From positions 1-20,318 of the forward strand of contig JAPLJW010000249.1 of NCBI GenBank assembly GCA_026388365.1: 20,318 nucleotides of DNA. The letters run 5' to 3'. The notes beneath the pieces are model-generated. The model saw only the letters and a program-made list of their open reading frames with translations. It did no database searches and was not told the DNA's origin. Positions 1-8,287 of this stretch are shown here, piece by piece (the first letter of the stretch is position 1; every line of letters starts with the position of its first letter). The translations under genes and the position numbers were made by a program. This stretch comes from Deltaproteobacteria bacterium (GTDB taxonomy: Bacteria; Desulfobacterota; Syntrophia; Syntrophales; UBA5619).

Positions 1-1275
1 CCGCATCCGGTGCTCCGTCGGAACGTCGGCCCGGCCCCGGCAGTACTTCTCCACCCAGCGGCCGGTCTCCGGGGCCTTCAGGTCCTTTTCCGAAGGCAGG
101 GTGACGGGGAGCCCCCCGGCGATGTCCTGGGCGAGCCGGGCGATTTCGTAGGGAAAGCGGGTCACGTTCTGCTTGTGAACGTGGGCAAGGAGCGTGTCCA
201 CCATCCGGGTTCCACTCGCCTCCCGGTGACCCTCTGCGGCGCAGGCAATGCAGCCGCAGTAGAGGGTCTCGTTCAGATGGTTCATCTCGATGATCTTATC
301 GCGGATGTGCGACGCCTTCGCGATTCCGTTGTACTCCGCCGCCGTCTGTGTCGCGCCGATCAAGACGTCCCCCACCCCGACCTTGCAGGCGTAGCTCTGC
401 CGGTGGTAGGAGGCGAACTGCTCGACGAGGCCGCCGGCGAATTCATGTTCGCCGCAAAGGAAGACCCGCTCCCACGGAACGAAGACGTCGTCGAAGACGA
501 CGAGGGCCTCGTGGCCGCCGAAGAAAAGGTTCCCCCGGTCAAACGTCCCCCCCTCGATCTTCCGGGTGTCACAGGACTGGCGGCCGAGGATATAGGTAAT
601 CCCCGGGGTGTCGCTGGGAAGCGCGAAGGCGACGGCGTAATCCCGGTCCGCCTCCCGCATCGCGACCGTCGGCATGACGATGATCTCGTGGGAGTTCACT
701 GCGCCGGTTTGATGGGCCTTCGCCCCGCGGACGACGATCCCGTCCGTCCGCCTTTCCACCACGCGGAGGTAGAGGTCCGGGTCCGCCTGGGCGTGCGGCG
801 GCAGTGAGCGGTCTCCCTTCGGGTCGGTCATCGCGCCGTCGCAGGTCAGGTCGTTCTCCTGCACCTGTTCCAGGAACTTCAGAAAACGGCGGTGATAGTC
901 CGTTTTGCGGCGGGCGTCGAGGCTGTGTGTCGTGATCGACAGCGCGTTCAGGGCGTCCATCCCGACACAGCGCTGGAAGCAGCAGCCCGTGAGCGAACCG
1001 AGGAGACGACCCATTTTGCTCTTTTTGACCAGATCGTCGGCGCTCTGGTGGATGTGGGTGAAGCGGTTGACCCGCCGGCCGGTGAGGTGGGAGGCGGCCG
1101 TCATGATCTCCGCGTATTCCGGCCGGTGGGCGAGGTCGTAGGTCAGCGCGACGGCGTTCATCGACGGCCGGATCAGCGGGTGGTCCACGACGTTTTGGAC
1201 CCGCTCCCCGAACAGGTAAACCGTCAGATCCAGTTTCCGCAGGCTCTCCTCGTAGCGACTTCCCGTCATCATCAT
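1..1275 (-). CDS. abfD: 4-hydroxybutyryl-CoA dehydratase / vinylacetyl-CoA isomerase, partial (C-terminus outside window)
   Basis: This FAD and [4Fe-4S] enzyme dehydrates 4-hydroxybutyryl-CoA to crotonyl-CoA in the cytoplasm and belongs to the HpaB-like flavoprotein family. The 425 codons seen align almost gap-free, from memory, with the Clostridium aminobutyricum enzyme (about 490 aa), so roughly 60 C-terminal residues lie beyond the window. Visible hallmarks are CCFQRCVGMDA with Cys99 and Cys103 at the known cluster-ligand positions, GAMTDPKGDR, VRGAKAHQTG, GRQSCDTRK, GGHEALVVFDDVFVP, YHRQSYACKVGVGD with His291 and Cys297, and NVTRFPYEIARLAQDIAGG. The start has three consecutive ATG codons (1275, 1272, 1269) behind a GGGAGG ribosome site; the first is chosen. 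It is divergent from glnS with 273 bp between them. The His-to-Cys ligand spacing is one residue shorter than I recall for the Clostridium enzyme. Family assignment is secure; the physiological direction is inferred. Confidence 0.93.
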   Translation of the reverse strand, partial: MMMTGSRYEESLRKLDLTVYLFGERVQNVVDHPLIRPSMNAVALTYDLAHRPEYAEIMTAASHLTGRRVNRFTHIHQSADDLVKKSKMGRLLGSLTGCCFQRCVGMDALNALSITTHSLDARRKTDYHRRFLKFLEQVQENDLTCDGAMTDPKGDRSLPPHAQADPDLYLRVVERRTDGIVVRGAKAHQTGAVNSHEIIVMPTVAMREADRDYAVAFALPSDTPGITYILGRQSCDTRKIEGGTFDRGNLFFGGHEALVVFDDVFVPWERVFLCGEHEFAGGLVEQFASYHRQSYACKVGVGDVLIGATQTAAEYNGIAKASHIRDKIIEMNHLNETLYCGCIACAAEGHREASGTRMVDTLLAHVHKQNVTRFPYEIARLAQDIAGGLPVTLPSEKDLKAPETGRWVEKYCRGRADVPTEHRMR

Positions 1276-1342
1276 GGCGAACCTCCCGTCCGGTATTTGT
1301 TTTCCGTGAGACCTTCCTACCCAGCCCTCCCGAGGCGCGGCC

Positions 1343-1371
1343 ATTATACGCGAAACCGCCCCGCTTTTGCA
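1343..1371 (-). promoter_or_regulatory. Candidate promoter for abfD
   Basis: On the minus strand a perfect TATAAT (1343-1348) lies about 70 bases upstream of the abfD start. The hexamer 17 bases further upstream is TGCAAA (1366-1371), a poor -35 match. The call rests mainly on the -10 box and its position. Confidence 0.4.
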
Positions 1372-1428
1372 CCCGTTTTCGTGTATCTTTGTCGTGTATC
1401 GCGGTTTCTGCCGCGCCGAGGAATAAAA

Positions 1429-1458
1429 ATGGCGGATTCCCGGCCCAAAATGTGCTAA
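1429..1458 (+). other. Possible 9-codon leader ORF upstream of glnS
   Basis: The sequence GAGGAATAAAA-ATG gives a well-spaced ribosome site followed by a nine-codon reading frame (MADSRPKMC) ending in TAA at 1456-1458, 90 bases before glnS. It contains no glutamine codon, so a classic attenuation leader responding to Gln-tRNA is not supported. It may be chance. Confidence 0.2.
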
Positions 1459-1548
1459 TAACATCGTGGCGGTTCGGATCGACAGGTTTGAGAAAAGCAG
1501 GATATCCCGTCTCGATCGACTCAGAGTTGAAGAAAGGAAATTGCAGAT

Positions 1549-3240
1549 ATGGACCAGATCACCTCATCTCTTCCGTCTGATTTCATCCGGAACATCATCG
1601 ACGACGACATGAAAACCGGCAAGCACCGGGGGCGCGTGGCCACGCGCTTCCCGCCCGAACCGAACGGCTACCCCCACATCGGACACGCCAAATCCGTCTG
1701 CCTCAATTTCGGGATCGCCGCCCAGTACGGCGGCACCTGCAACCTGCGCCTGGATGACACGGACCCCAGCGGGGAGAGCATGGAATACGTGGAGTCGATC
1801 ATCCGGGATGTGAAATGGCTGGGGTTCGACTGGGGAAATCGCCTCTACTACGCCTCCGGCTATTATGAGAAGATTTACCAGTACGCCCTCCAGCTCATCC
1901 GCAAAGGTCTAGCCTACGTCTGCGACCTGAACGCGGACGAGATCCGGGAGCACCGGGGCACCCTGACCGAGCCGGGGAAGGAGAGCCCCTTCCGCAATCG
2001 GTCGGTTGAAGAGAACCTGGATCTGTTCGAGCGGATGCGGGCCGGGGAGTTCGCGGACGGGACGCGCGTCCTGCGTGCGAAGATCGACATGACCTCCCCC
2101 AACGTCACGATGCGCGATCCGATCATGTACCGGATCAAGAAGGAGAGCCACTACCGGACGGGAGACGCCTGGTGCATCTACCCGATGTACGACTTCGCCC
2201 ACTGCCTCTCGGACTTCATCGAGGGGATCACCCATTCGATCTGCACGCTGGAGTTCGAGAACAACCGGCCGCTGTACGACTGGTTCCTGGACCAGTTGGT
2301 CGAGGGGCCGCGTCCGCGGCAGATCGAGTTTGCCCGCCTGAACCTGAGCTATACGGTCATGAGCAAGCGCAAGCTGCTGGAGCTGGTGGAGAACAGGGTC
2401 GTTACCGGTTGGGACGACCCGCAGATGCCGACGCTTTCGGGGATGCGCAGAAGGGGCTTCACCCCGGAGGCGATCCGGAGGTTCTGCGAAAAGATCGGCG
2501 TCTCGAAGAACGACAGCCTCATCGACATGGCGCTCCTGGAGAACTGCGTCCGGGACGACCTGAATGAGAAGGCGCTCCGCGTGATGGCCGTTCTCCGGCC
2601 GCTTCGCGTCGTGATCGACAACTATCCGGAAGGGCAAGTCGAGATGTTCGACTGCCCCTATCATCCGAAGAACGCTGAGATGGGTTCCCGGAAGGTCCCC
2701 TTCTCCCGGGAACTGCTGATCGAGCAGGACGACTTTATGGAGATTCCGCCGAAGAAGTTCTTCCGGCTCGCCCCCGGACGAGAGGTGCGTCTGCGCTACG
2801 GGTATTTCATCAAATGCGTCGGCGTCGTGAAAGATCCGGGCACGGGAGAAGTCGTGGAAGTCCACTGCACCTACGATCCGGAAACGCGGAGCGGCTTTGC
2901 CCCGGACGGCCGGAAGGTCGACGCAACGCTCCACTGGGTGTCGGCGGCCCATGCCGTTCCGGCCGAGGCCCGACTCTACGACCGCCTATTTTGCGTTCCC
3001 GATGCGCTCTCGCAAGAAGGGGACTTCACCACATATCTAAACCCGAAATCGCTGGAGATCCTGAAGTCCTGCCGCCTGGAGCCGAGCCTCGCGAACGCCG
3101 TGCCGGAAGACCGATTCCAGTTCGAGCGTCTCGGCTATTTCTGTGTGGATTCGGGGGATTCCTCGGAGAAGGCCCCGATCTTCAACCGGACCGTAACCCT
3201 GCGGGACGCCTGGGCGAAGATCGCGGCGAAGGGGAAGTGA
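1549..3240 (+). CDS. glnS: Glutaminyl-tRNA synthetase
   Basis: This cytoplasmic class I aminoacyl-tRNA synthetase attaches glutamine to tRNA-Gln using ATP. The 563-residue product is close to the 554 residues of the E. coli enzyme. The class I signatures are [15 protein letters not shown] with HIGH at residues 43-46, and VMSKRKL (the KMSKS equivalent) at 270-276. Other GlnRS-typical blocks are [34 protein letters not shown] and NRPLYDWF in the catalytic half, followed by the C-terminal beta-barrel anticodon-binding part (about 335-560) with the YGYFIKC and FNRTVTLRD blocks. The start follows AAGAAAGGAAA, a reasonable ribosome site about ten bases upstream. It stands alone on its strand: divergent from abfD and convergent with the polysaccharide operon, with a strong hairpin 55 bases past its stop. 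GlnRS rather than GluRS is supported by the SICTLEF and YDWF blocks. Confidence 0.97.
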   Translation: MDQITSSLPSDFIRNIIDDDMKTGKHRGRVATRFPPEPNGYPHIGHAKSVCLNFGIAAQYGGTCNLRLDDTDPSGESMEYVESIIRDVKWLGFDWGNRLYYASGYYEKIYQYALQLIRKGLAYVCDLNADEIREHRGTLTEPGKESPFRNRSVEENLDLFERMRAGEFADGTRVLRAKIDMTSPNVTMRDPIMYRIKKESHYRTGDAWCIYPMYDFAHCLSDFIEGITHSICTLEFENNRPLYDWFLDQLVEGPRPRQIEFARLNLSYTVMSKRKLLELVENRVVTGWDDPQMPTLSGMRRRGFTPEAIRRFCEKIGVSKNDSLIDMALLENCVRDDLNEKALRVMAVLRPLRVVIDNYPEGQVEMFDCPYHPKNAEMGSRKVPFSRELLIEQDDFMEIPPKKFFRLAPGREVRLRYGYFIKCVGVVKDPGTGEVVEVHCTYDPETRSGFAPDGRKVDATLHWVSAAHAVPAEARLYDRLFCVPDALSQEGDFTTYLNPKSLEILKSCRLEPSLANAVPEDRFQFERLGYFCVDSGDSSEKAPIFNRTVTLRDAWAKIAAKGK

Positions 3241-3288
3241 ACTCCGCGGCCATGACACCACAGGCCCGCAGACTGCCGCCGTTGCCGC

Positions 3289-3325
3289 AAAAATGAATTA
3301 CCCCGCCCACAGGGCGGGGTAATTC
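3289..3325 (-). terminator. Rho-independent terminator of the minus-strand polysaccharide operon
   Basis: A perfect 14-bp inverted repeat (GAATTACCCCGCCC at 3295-3308, its complement at 3312-3325) encloses a 3-base loop. Read on the minus strand it is followed after CA by five T residues (3293-3289), the classic layout, about 96 bases past the CapD/WbpM stop. On the plus strand no T-run follows, but an A-run precedes the hairpin, so it may also help end glnS transcripts. Confidence 0.85.
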
Positions 3326-3420
3326 AAAGCGCTCTCTTCATCTTTCTCTCCGGGCAATCAGAGAGTGCGACCGGTCGGTAACGCATTGCGGATACGGCCG
3401 ATGACCCGCATCCGGCGATC

Positions 3421-5337
3421 TCAGGCAATAGGGGGGTCGGGGGTGTATTCGGGGACAATCTCCCGGAGCTTCCGCCGGATCGTTTGGCCGTCGAGCCGGT
3501 CGGCCGCCATAGACAACTCGGCCAGTTTCATCTCCAGGAGGGCCGAAAACTCTCCCGGGGAAACAGAGAGTCCGCTCCGGCCGTCGGCGCGAAGAACCAT
3601 GATCTGTTCGTGCTTCGTCGGGACAATCCCTTCTCCGACCGTGATCAGCTCCTCGTAGAGCTTTTCACCCTCCCGAAGGCCGGTGAAGACGATCTTTACA
3701 TCCGTATCGGGTTCCCGGCCGGAGAGGCGAATCAAATCTCTGGCCATATCGACAATCTTCACCGGACTGCCCATTTTCAGGATGAAGATTTCTCCCCCCT
3801 GTCCGATCGCCCCGGCCTGAAGGATTAACTGAGCCGCTTCCGGGATCGTCATGAAATAACGGGTGACGTCGGGATGAGTCACCGTGACCGGCCCCCCCTG
3901 CTCGATCTGATGCCGGAAAACCGGGATCACGGAGCCGGAAGAACCCACGACGTTCCCGAACCGGACGGCCATGAAACGGGAATCTTCGTTTTGAAAGGTC
4001 TGCAGGAGCAGTTCGGTCACCCGCTTGCTGGCCCCCATGACGTTCGTCGGCCGGACGGCCTTGTCCGTGGAAACGAGGACAAACCGTTCCGCCCCGTGTT
4101 TGCGGGCCATCGCCATGACGACGCGGCTGCCGACAATGTTGTTAAACACCGCTTCCCACGGATTTTTCTCCAGCATCGGTACATGTTTGTAAGCGGCCGC
4201 GTGAAAAACGACCTGGGGTCGGTGGTGTTGAAAGACGTCCCCCATGAGCTTTTCATTCTGAACCAGGCCGAGCACCGCCCGGCAACGGTCGAATTTAAGC
4301 TCGTTGCGCAGCTCCAGTTCGATGTGAAAGAGATTGGCCTCGCTAGCATCCAGCAGGATCAGTTCCCGCGGCTGGAACCGGACGATCTGCCGGCAGAGTT
4401 CGGCGCCGATGGAACCGCCGCAGCCGGTGACCAGGACGCTTTTTCCATCAAGGTAACCGAGAATCTCTCCCATATCCAGCTCGACGGGCGATCGCCCGAG
4501 AAGGTCTTCGTAATGGACATCCCTCAGGGTCTTCATGCTGACCCGGCCGTCGATGAGTTCGCCGATGCCCGGCAGGGTCTTGTACGCAACCTGACAAGCC
4601 TTGCAGGCGGCGACGATCCGGCGGATCTGATCCCCCGTGGCGGAAGGAACCGCAATCAGGATTTCTTTCACGCCCTCGTCTTCGACGATCTGGGCCAGTT
4701 CGTTCAACGGCCCGAGAACCGGGATGCCGTGGATCGAACGGCCCTGTTTTTTCCGGTCGTCATCGATGAATCCGACGACGCAATGGTGAAGATGGTCGTT
4801 TTCGATAATTTCCCGCAGGATCTTTTCGCCCGCGTCGCCGGCCCCGACGATGAGGATGCGTTTGCGCTGGGCGATCGGGATGATGGGGGCAGGCCCGTTC
4901 CGATCCGACCTGGCGCAAAAAGTCTTGATGACCATGCGCAGACCGCCGGTGAACAGAAAGGTCAACCCGCCGTCCATGATGAAGGCGGCCCGGGAATACC
5001 CCTCGAACCGAAACAGGATCAGGACGAGGGCCATGATCAGAAGCGTCGAGGCGGCTGAAGCCTGGAAAAGCCGCCAGAAATCCCGCGTGCTGGTGTACCG
5101 CCACATCCCTTGGTAGAGGCCGAACAGGAAGAAGGTGCTAAGCTTCAACAGGATCACGGGAATGAGGATAATCCTGATCCGTTCCGCAAAGAAAGGCTCA
5201 AGATAAAATTCGAAGCGGAAGAGGTTGGCCAGGATCAGCGCCGCGGCAAAGATAAGGGCGTCGCTGAGGATCATCAGATAGAAATGGATGTTTTTAAACT
5301 GTATCTTCATGGATGGTGAAGAGGGCACCGCCCTCAT
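3421..5337 (-). CDS. capD: Membrane nucleotide-sugar 4,6-dehydratase, CapD/WbpM/PglF family
   Basis: This family converts UDP-GlcNAc (or a related UDP-sugar) to the 4-keto-6-deoxy form, the first step towards FucNAc, QuiNAc or bacillosamine. The 638-residue length fits full-length members. Four hydrophobic segments (about 17-40, 54-74, 92-110, 118-136) anchor the protein in the inner membrane. A first Rossmann-like domain carries GAGDAG at 165-170. The catalytic short-chain dehydrogenase domain carries TGCGGSIG (304-311), STDKAVRPTNVMGASK with Thr424-Asp425-Lys426, and VRFGNVVGSSGSVIP. The start codon at 5337 overlaps the stop of the upstream WbpL-like gene as ATGA, which favours it over the internal Met at 5310. 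It is the last gene of the operon and is followed by the hairpin at 3295-3325. Neighbours resembling WbpK and WbpL argue for UDP-FucNAc or UDP-QuiNAc synthesis; the exact sugar cannot be read from sequence. Confidence 0.94.
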   Translation of the reverse strand: MRAVPSSPSMKIQFKNIHFYLMILSDALIFAAALILANLFRFEFYLEPFFAERIRIILIPVILLKLSTFFLFGLYQGMWRYTSTRDFWRLFQASAASTLLIMALVLILFRFEGYSRAAFIMDGGLTFLFTGGLRMVIKTFCARSDRNGPAPIIPIAQRKRILIVGAGDAGEKILREIIENDHLHHCVVGFIDDDRKKQGRSIHGIPVLGPLNELAQIVEDEGVKEILIAVPSATGDQIRRIVAACKACQVAYKTLPGIGELIDGRVSMKTLRDVHYEDLLGRSPVELDMGEILGYLDGKSVLVTGCGGSIGAELCRQIVRFQPRELILLDASEANLFHIELELRNELKFDRCRAVLGLVQNEKLMGDVFQHHRPQVVFHAAAYKHVPMLEKNPWEAVFNNIVGSRVVMAMARKHGAERFVLVSTDKAVRPTNVMGASKRVTELLLQTFQNEDSRFMAVRFGNVVGSSGSVIPVFRHQIEQGGPVTVTHPDVTRYFMTIPEAAQLILQAGAIGQGGEIFILKMGSPVKIVDMARDLIRLSGREPDTDVKIVFTGLREGEKLYEELITVGEGIVPTKHEQIMVLRADGRSGLSVSPGEFSALLEMKLAELSMAADRLDGQTIRRKLREIVPEYTPDPPIA

Positions 5338-6431
5338 GTTTCAGGAAGAGGGGGCGCCGTCTGTCGCTGATTTGCGATTTTACGGACATGGACCGTCAGA
5401 AGCGTGAACCCGGCGAAACAGGCCGTCAGAAAAACCAGAACGACCCCGACCCCGAAGGGATAAACGGCCAGGACGCCCCCGCCGATGGACAGTTGCGCCG
5501 CACCGTAGATCGAGGAGACCTTCCAATGCGGCATGCCGAACTCGTTGACCAGCAGCTGGTACAAATGACGGCGATGAGACCGGATCAGATTCTCGCGATT
5601 TCGGAGACGGATAACCATGGTCGTCAATTCATCCGCATAGCAAGGGAAGAGCAGCGCCGCGAAACAGACCATTTCCAGATCATTGCGGGCCAGCGTCACC
5701 ACCAGGCCGGCGAAGACAAATCCCAAAAGAATGCTGCCGACATCCCCCATAAAAACCCTGGCCCGCGGCATGTTGAACGGAAGATAGCCCAGACATGCCA
5801 AGGCAACGCACACCGACAGCAGTGACAGGGCAGTCTGGAAGGCATCCGGGGAAGGGCGATACAGGGTGCAGAGGCCCAACAGACCAAAGCCGATCACCCC
5901 GCTGAGACCGGCAATGCCGTTGATGCCGTCCATGAAATTATAGAAGTTGGCCGTCCCGATCAGGAATATGAAGATCAACGGCAGAATCAGAAAGAAGACG
6001 TACGAAGGAAACCCGAACGTGGACAGGGCATAATGGGCGCTCAGACGGGGCAGCAGGGGGAAAAGGAGAATCACCGCGGAGATGACCTGGAACACCAGCC
6101 GGGATCTCACCGACATCCGGAAATAATCCCCGTAAAAACTTGCCCCGGAGATGAGAATGGCGGCAAACATGAATGTCGTCGGAATTCGCAACGTGAATCC
6201 CGCCATGATAAAGGCCGCCAGGATGCCCACGCCGCCGCCGCGGGGCGTGGCAACCGTATGGGAACTGCGCTCGTTCGGGGTGTCCAGCAGGCGTTCCCGA
6301 AATGCCATTCCGGCGACGAGCCAGGCGCCCGCCGCGCCCAAAGACGCGCAAGCCGTAAAAAGCAGCGCGATCCGGTAGCGGGCGACCAGCTCCACCAACG
6401 CAATGAACCGGGATGTCAAATCAGTCATCAT
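5334..6431 (-). CDS. wbpL: Polyprenyl-phosphate N-acetylaminosugar-1-phosphate transferase, WecA/WbpL-like
   Basis: This integral membrane enzyme of the MraY/WecA family (PNPT) transfers an aminosugar-1-phosphate from a UDP-sugar to undecaprenyl phosphate on the inner face of the inner membrane, starting O-antigen assembly. About ten hydrophobic segments are visible. Family motifs are DTPNERSSHTVATPRGGG near the N-terminus, NFMDGINGIAG with Asp168, FMGDVGS with Asp230, and HRRHLYQ in a cytoplasmic loop. DTPNxRSSH-TPRGGG is closest, from memory, to WbpL and other FucNAc/QuiNAc-1-phosphate transferases. The start is uncertain. ATG at 6431 gives 365 residues; TTG at 6443 (12 bases earlier, in frame) has AAGG only three bases away. 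The next gene begins in an ATGA overlap with this stop. It lies between the epimerase and the 4,6-dehydratase, as in Pseudomonas. Confidence 0.93.
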   Translation of the reverse strand: MMTDLTSRFIALVELVARYRIALLFTACASLGAAGAWLVAGMAFRERLLDTPNERSSHTVATPRGGGVGILAAFIMAGFTLRIPTTFMFAAILISGASFYGDYFRMSVRSRLVFQVISAVILLFPLLPRLSAHYALSTFGFPSYVFFLILPLIFIFLIGTANFYNFMDGINGIAGLSGVIGFGLLGLCTLYRPSPDAFQTALSLLSVCVALACLGYLPFNMPRARVFMGDVGSILLGFVFAGLVVTLARNDLEMVCFAALLFPCYADELTTMVIRLRNRENLIRSHRRHLYQLLVNEFGMPHWKVSSIYGAAQLSIGGGVLAVYPFGVGVVLVFLTACFAGFTLLTVHVRKIANQRQTAPPLPET

Positions 6432-6449
6432 GGCCAAGCCCAAACACCT

Positions 6450-7457
6450 TCATAAATCGCCCGCCTGCCGCATTTCGGCCACCGTCTCCCGCCAACCCCG
6501 GGTCAGATCGTATCGGGGAGTATAACCGGTTTGCCCGCGAAACCGGCTGCCGTCCACAGCCGCGTCCTCCGTGTATTTGTCGATGGTCGCTCTTCCGACG
6601 GGGAATTGCACGCCGCATATCCTGGCGCCGTCCTCCAGAAGTCCCGCCAAACCGCGAACAGGGCCGGCGGGCAGTCTCAGCAGGGGCGGTCTGCGGCCGA
6701 TGGCGCCGCAGAGGGTTTCGATGATGTCGTTCATGGTGTGAAACCCGCCGTCCGTGACGTTGAAAATCCCTCCGGCGGCATCCGGATGACGAACGGCCAG
6801 CAAAGCCGCCTGCGCAACATCCCAGTCATAAACCAGGGTGCGCCGGTTGGTCCCCGGACCGATGGGGAGAAAGCGGCCCCGGGCGAGGGCAAGCAATAGC
6901 CGCCGGTAATTGCCCTTGATCCGGGCGCCATAAACGGCGCCCAGACGCAAGACCGCCCCCAGAGGCCGCCCATCCGATCGTTTGGCCGCCAGCACGATCC
7001 GTTCCGCCGCCAGCTTGGTTTGTGCGTAAAATGAATCGGGGCGGGGGGGTGAATCTTCCGTCAGGATCTCCCCCGCGGAATCGCCATAGACGGCGATCGT
7101 GCTGAAAAAAACCAGACGCCCGACGCCGGCCCGCCGGGCCGCTTCGACGACGGTCGCCGTCCCGCCGACATTGATCCGTTCGTATTCCGACCGCAGCGCC
7201 GGGGGCGGATCAACGATGTGCAGCAGCGCGGCCAGGTGGACGACGGCCTCGACTCCCCGCATCGCCGCCTGAACGGCGTCGGGATCGGTCACATCGCCGG
7301 TGAGCGCATCAACCCCTTCCGGCCATAGATCCGCCGGCGGCGAATCCAGCGCGAGGGTGCGTATCCCGCAGCCGCTCTCCATCAGCGCCGCCACCACGCG
7401 CGGCCCGACGGCGCCCGTCGCCCCCGTCACCAGGATCCGTCCCTCGTGATTCTTCAC
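6450..7457 (-). CDS. NAD-dependent nucleotide-sugar epimerase/4-ketoreductase (extended SDR, WbpK-like)
   Basis: This is an extended short-chain dehydrogenase/reductase acting on a nucleotide sugar in the cytoplasm. The Rossmann motif TGATGAVG lies at residues 11-18, VVHLAAL is in the middle, FFSTIAVYG supplies the catalytic Ser/Thr region, and YAQTK (Tyr144, Lys148) is the YxxxK catalytic pair. The GTG at 7457 is preferred because AAGGGG lies seven bases upstream and it places the first beta-strand near the N-terminus. An earlier GTG at 7499 would add 14 residues and leave only five bases after the upstream gene. Next to WbpL-like and WbpM-like genes, the likely job is reducing the 4-keto-6-deoxy-UDP-HexNAc to UDP-FucNAc or UDP-QuiNAc. 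An epimerase role on another UDP-sugar is the main alternative. Confidence 0.88.
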   Translation of the reverse strand: MKNHEGRILVTGATGAVGPRVVAALMESGCGIRTLALDSPPADLWPEGVDALTGDVTDPDAVQAAMRGVEAVVHLAALLHIVDPPPALRSEYERINVGGTATVVEAARRAGVGRLVFFSTIAVYGDSAGEILTEDSPPRPDSFYAQTKLAAERIVLAAKRSDGRPLGAVLRLGAVYGARIKGNYRRLLLALARGRFLPIGPGTNRRTLVYDWDVAQAALLAVRHPDAAGGIFNVTDGGFHTMNDIIETLCGAIGRRPPLLRLPAGPVRGLAGLLEDGARICGVQFPVGRATIDKYTEDAAVDGSRFRGQTGYTPRYDLTRGWRETVAEMRQAGDL

Positions 7458-7504
7458 TTCACCGCCCCTTCGAGCCGCTTCAATCAGAAACCCTTTCACC
7501 GTCC

Positions 7505-8287
7505 TTATGACTGAAACGATTTTTCATCGGCACCTCTGTGAATGCGGGTAAACTGAATGATTTTCGAAAGCAACCGGAAGGTCATGGTCCACGGCAGGGG
7601 TTTCAGATCATTCACCTGCCAGGAGAGGTTGGCCATCCGGATCGTCGCCATGCGACTCTTGAGAGAGGCGTTGCTGGCCCCGCCCGAACGCATATGGACC
7701 AACACCTCCGGGATGTAGGCCGTGGAGATCCGGTGTTTCAGGAGCAACCGCAAGGTCAGTTCATAATCGGCGGCCGTTCCGAGGGCGACATTGAAGCGGC
7801 CATATCTTTCATACACGGAACGCCGGACGAAAAAGGTCGGGTGCGGCGGCATCCACCCCCGGTAAAAGCTTCGCGGATCGTGGGCGCCCGCCCGCCAGTA
7901 GCGGATGATCCTCTTGGTGTTCGCCGGATCGACGTAGATCAAATCGCCGTAACAGGTCTCGCAGCGCTCATCCTCGAAGACGCGCGCCACCTTCTCCAGA
8001 ACATGCGGATTGGCGTAGAAGTCATCCGAGTTGAGAATACCGATGACATCGCCGCCCGCCAGTCCGATCCCTTTGTTCATCGCGTCGTAAATCCCATGGT
8101 CCGGTTCGGAGATCAACTTGTCGATCAGGCCGTCATGGCGAAAAACGATTGGGAGCGTGGCATCGGATGAATTGCCGTCCACAATGATATGCTCCAAGTC
8201 GGAATAACCTTGTGACGCTACAGAAAGAATCGCACTTTCAATCGTGGTTGAACTGTTCCAGGTCGCAGTGATGATCGATATCTTCAT
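7505..8287 (-). CDS. Glycosyltransferase family 2, probable O-antigen/core sugar transferase
   Basis: This 260-residue GT-A fold enzyme probably adds one sugar to the lipid-linked O-unit on the cytoplasmic face of the membrane. It begins with the typical MKISIITATWNS strand, followed by IIVDGNSSD, the GIYDAMNKGI block and LNSDDFY, whose SDD corresponds to the metal/nucleotide-binding DxD. This combination is characteristic of WcaA/WbbD-like GT2 proteins. HPTFFVRRSVYERYG and TAADYELTLRLL form the acceptor half. Its ATG directly abuts the stop of the upstream gene (TGA-ATG at 8290-8285), indicating translational coupling. Donor and linkage cannot be determined from sequence. Confidence 0.9.
   Translation of the reverse strand: MKISIITATWNSSTTIESAILSVASQGYSDLEHIIVDGNSSDATLPIVFRHDGLIDKLISEPDHGIYDAMNKGIGLAGGDVIGILNSDDFYANPHVLEKVARVFEDERCETCYGDLIYVDPANTKRIIRYWRAGAHDPRSFYRGWMPPHPTFFVRRSVYERYGRFNVALGTAADYELTLRLLLKHRISTAYIPEVLVHMRSGGASNASLKSRMATIRMANLSWQVNDLKPLPWTMTFRLLSKIIQFTRIHRGADEKSFQS

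Noticed and set aside
10..807. Plus-strand open frame opposite abfD
   Set aside because: The minus strand encodes clear AbfD motifs over the same interval; the plus frame is a codon-usage shadow.
1477..1520. GATCGAC direct and inverted repeat upstream of glnS as an operator
   Set aside because: The repeat is only 6-7 bases with a 29-base loop and no recognised regulator motif; likely chance.
1909..2952. Long minus-strand open frame (347 codons) inside glnS
   Set aside because: It is antisense to conserved GlnRS codons; the composition is biased and no domain is recognisable.
3874..5058. Long plus-strand open frame (394 codons) opposite the CapD/WbpM gene
   Set aside because: It is the antisense of a well-supported gene in GC-rich DNA. 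Its Asp/Arg/Pro/His-rich product resembles no protein family, and no ribosome site precedes it.
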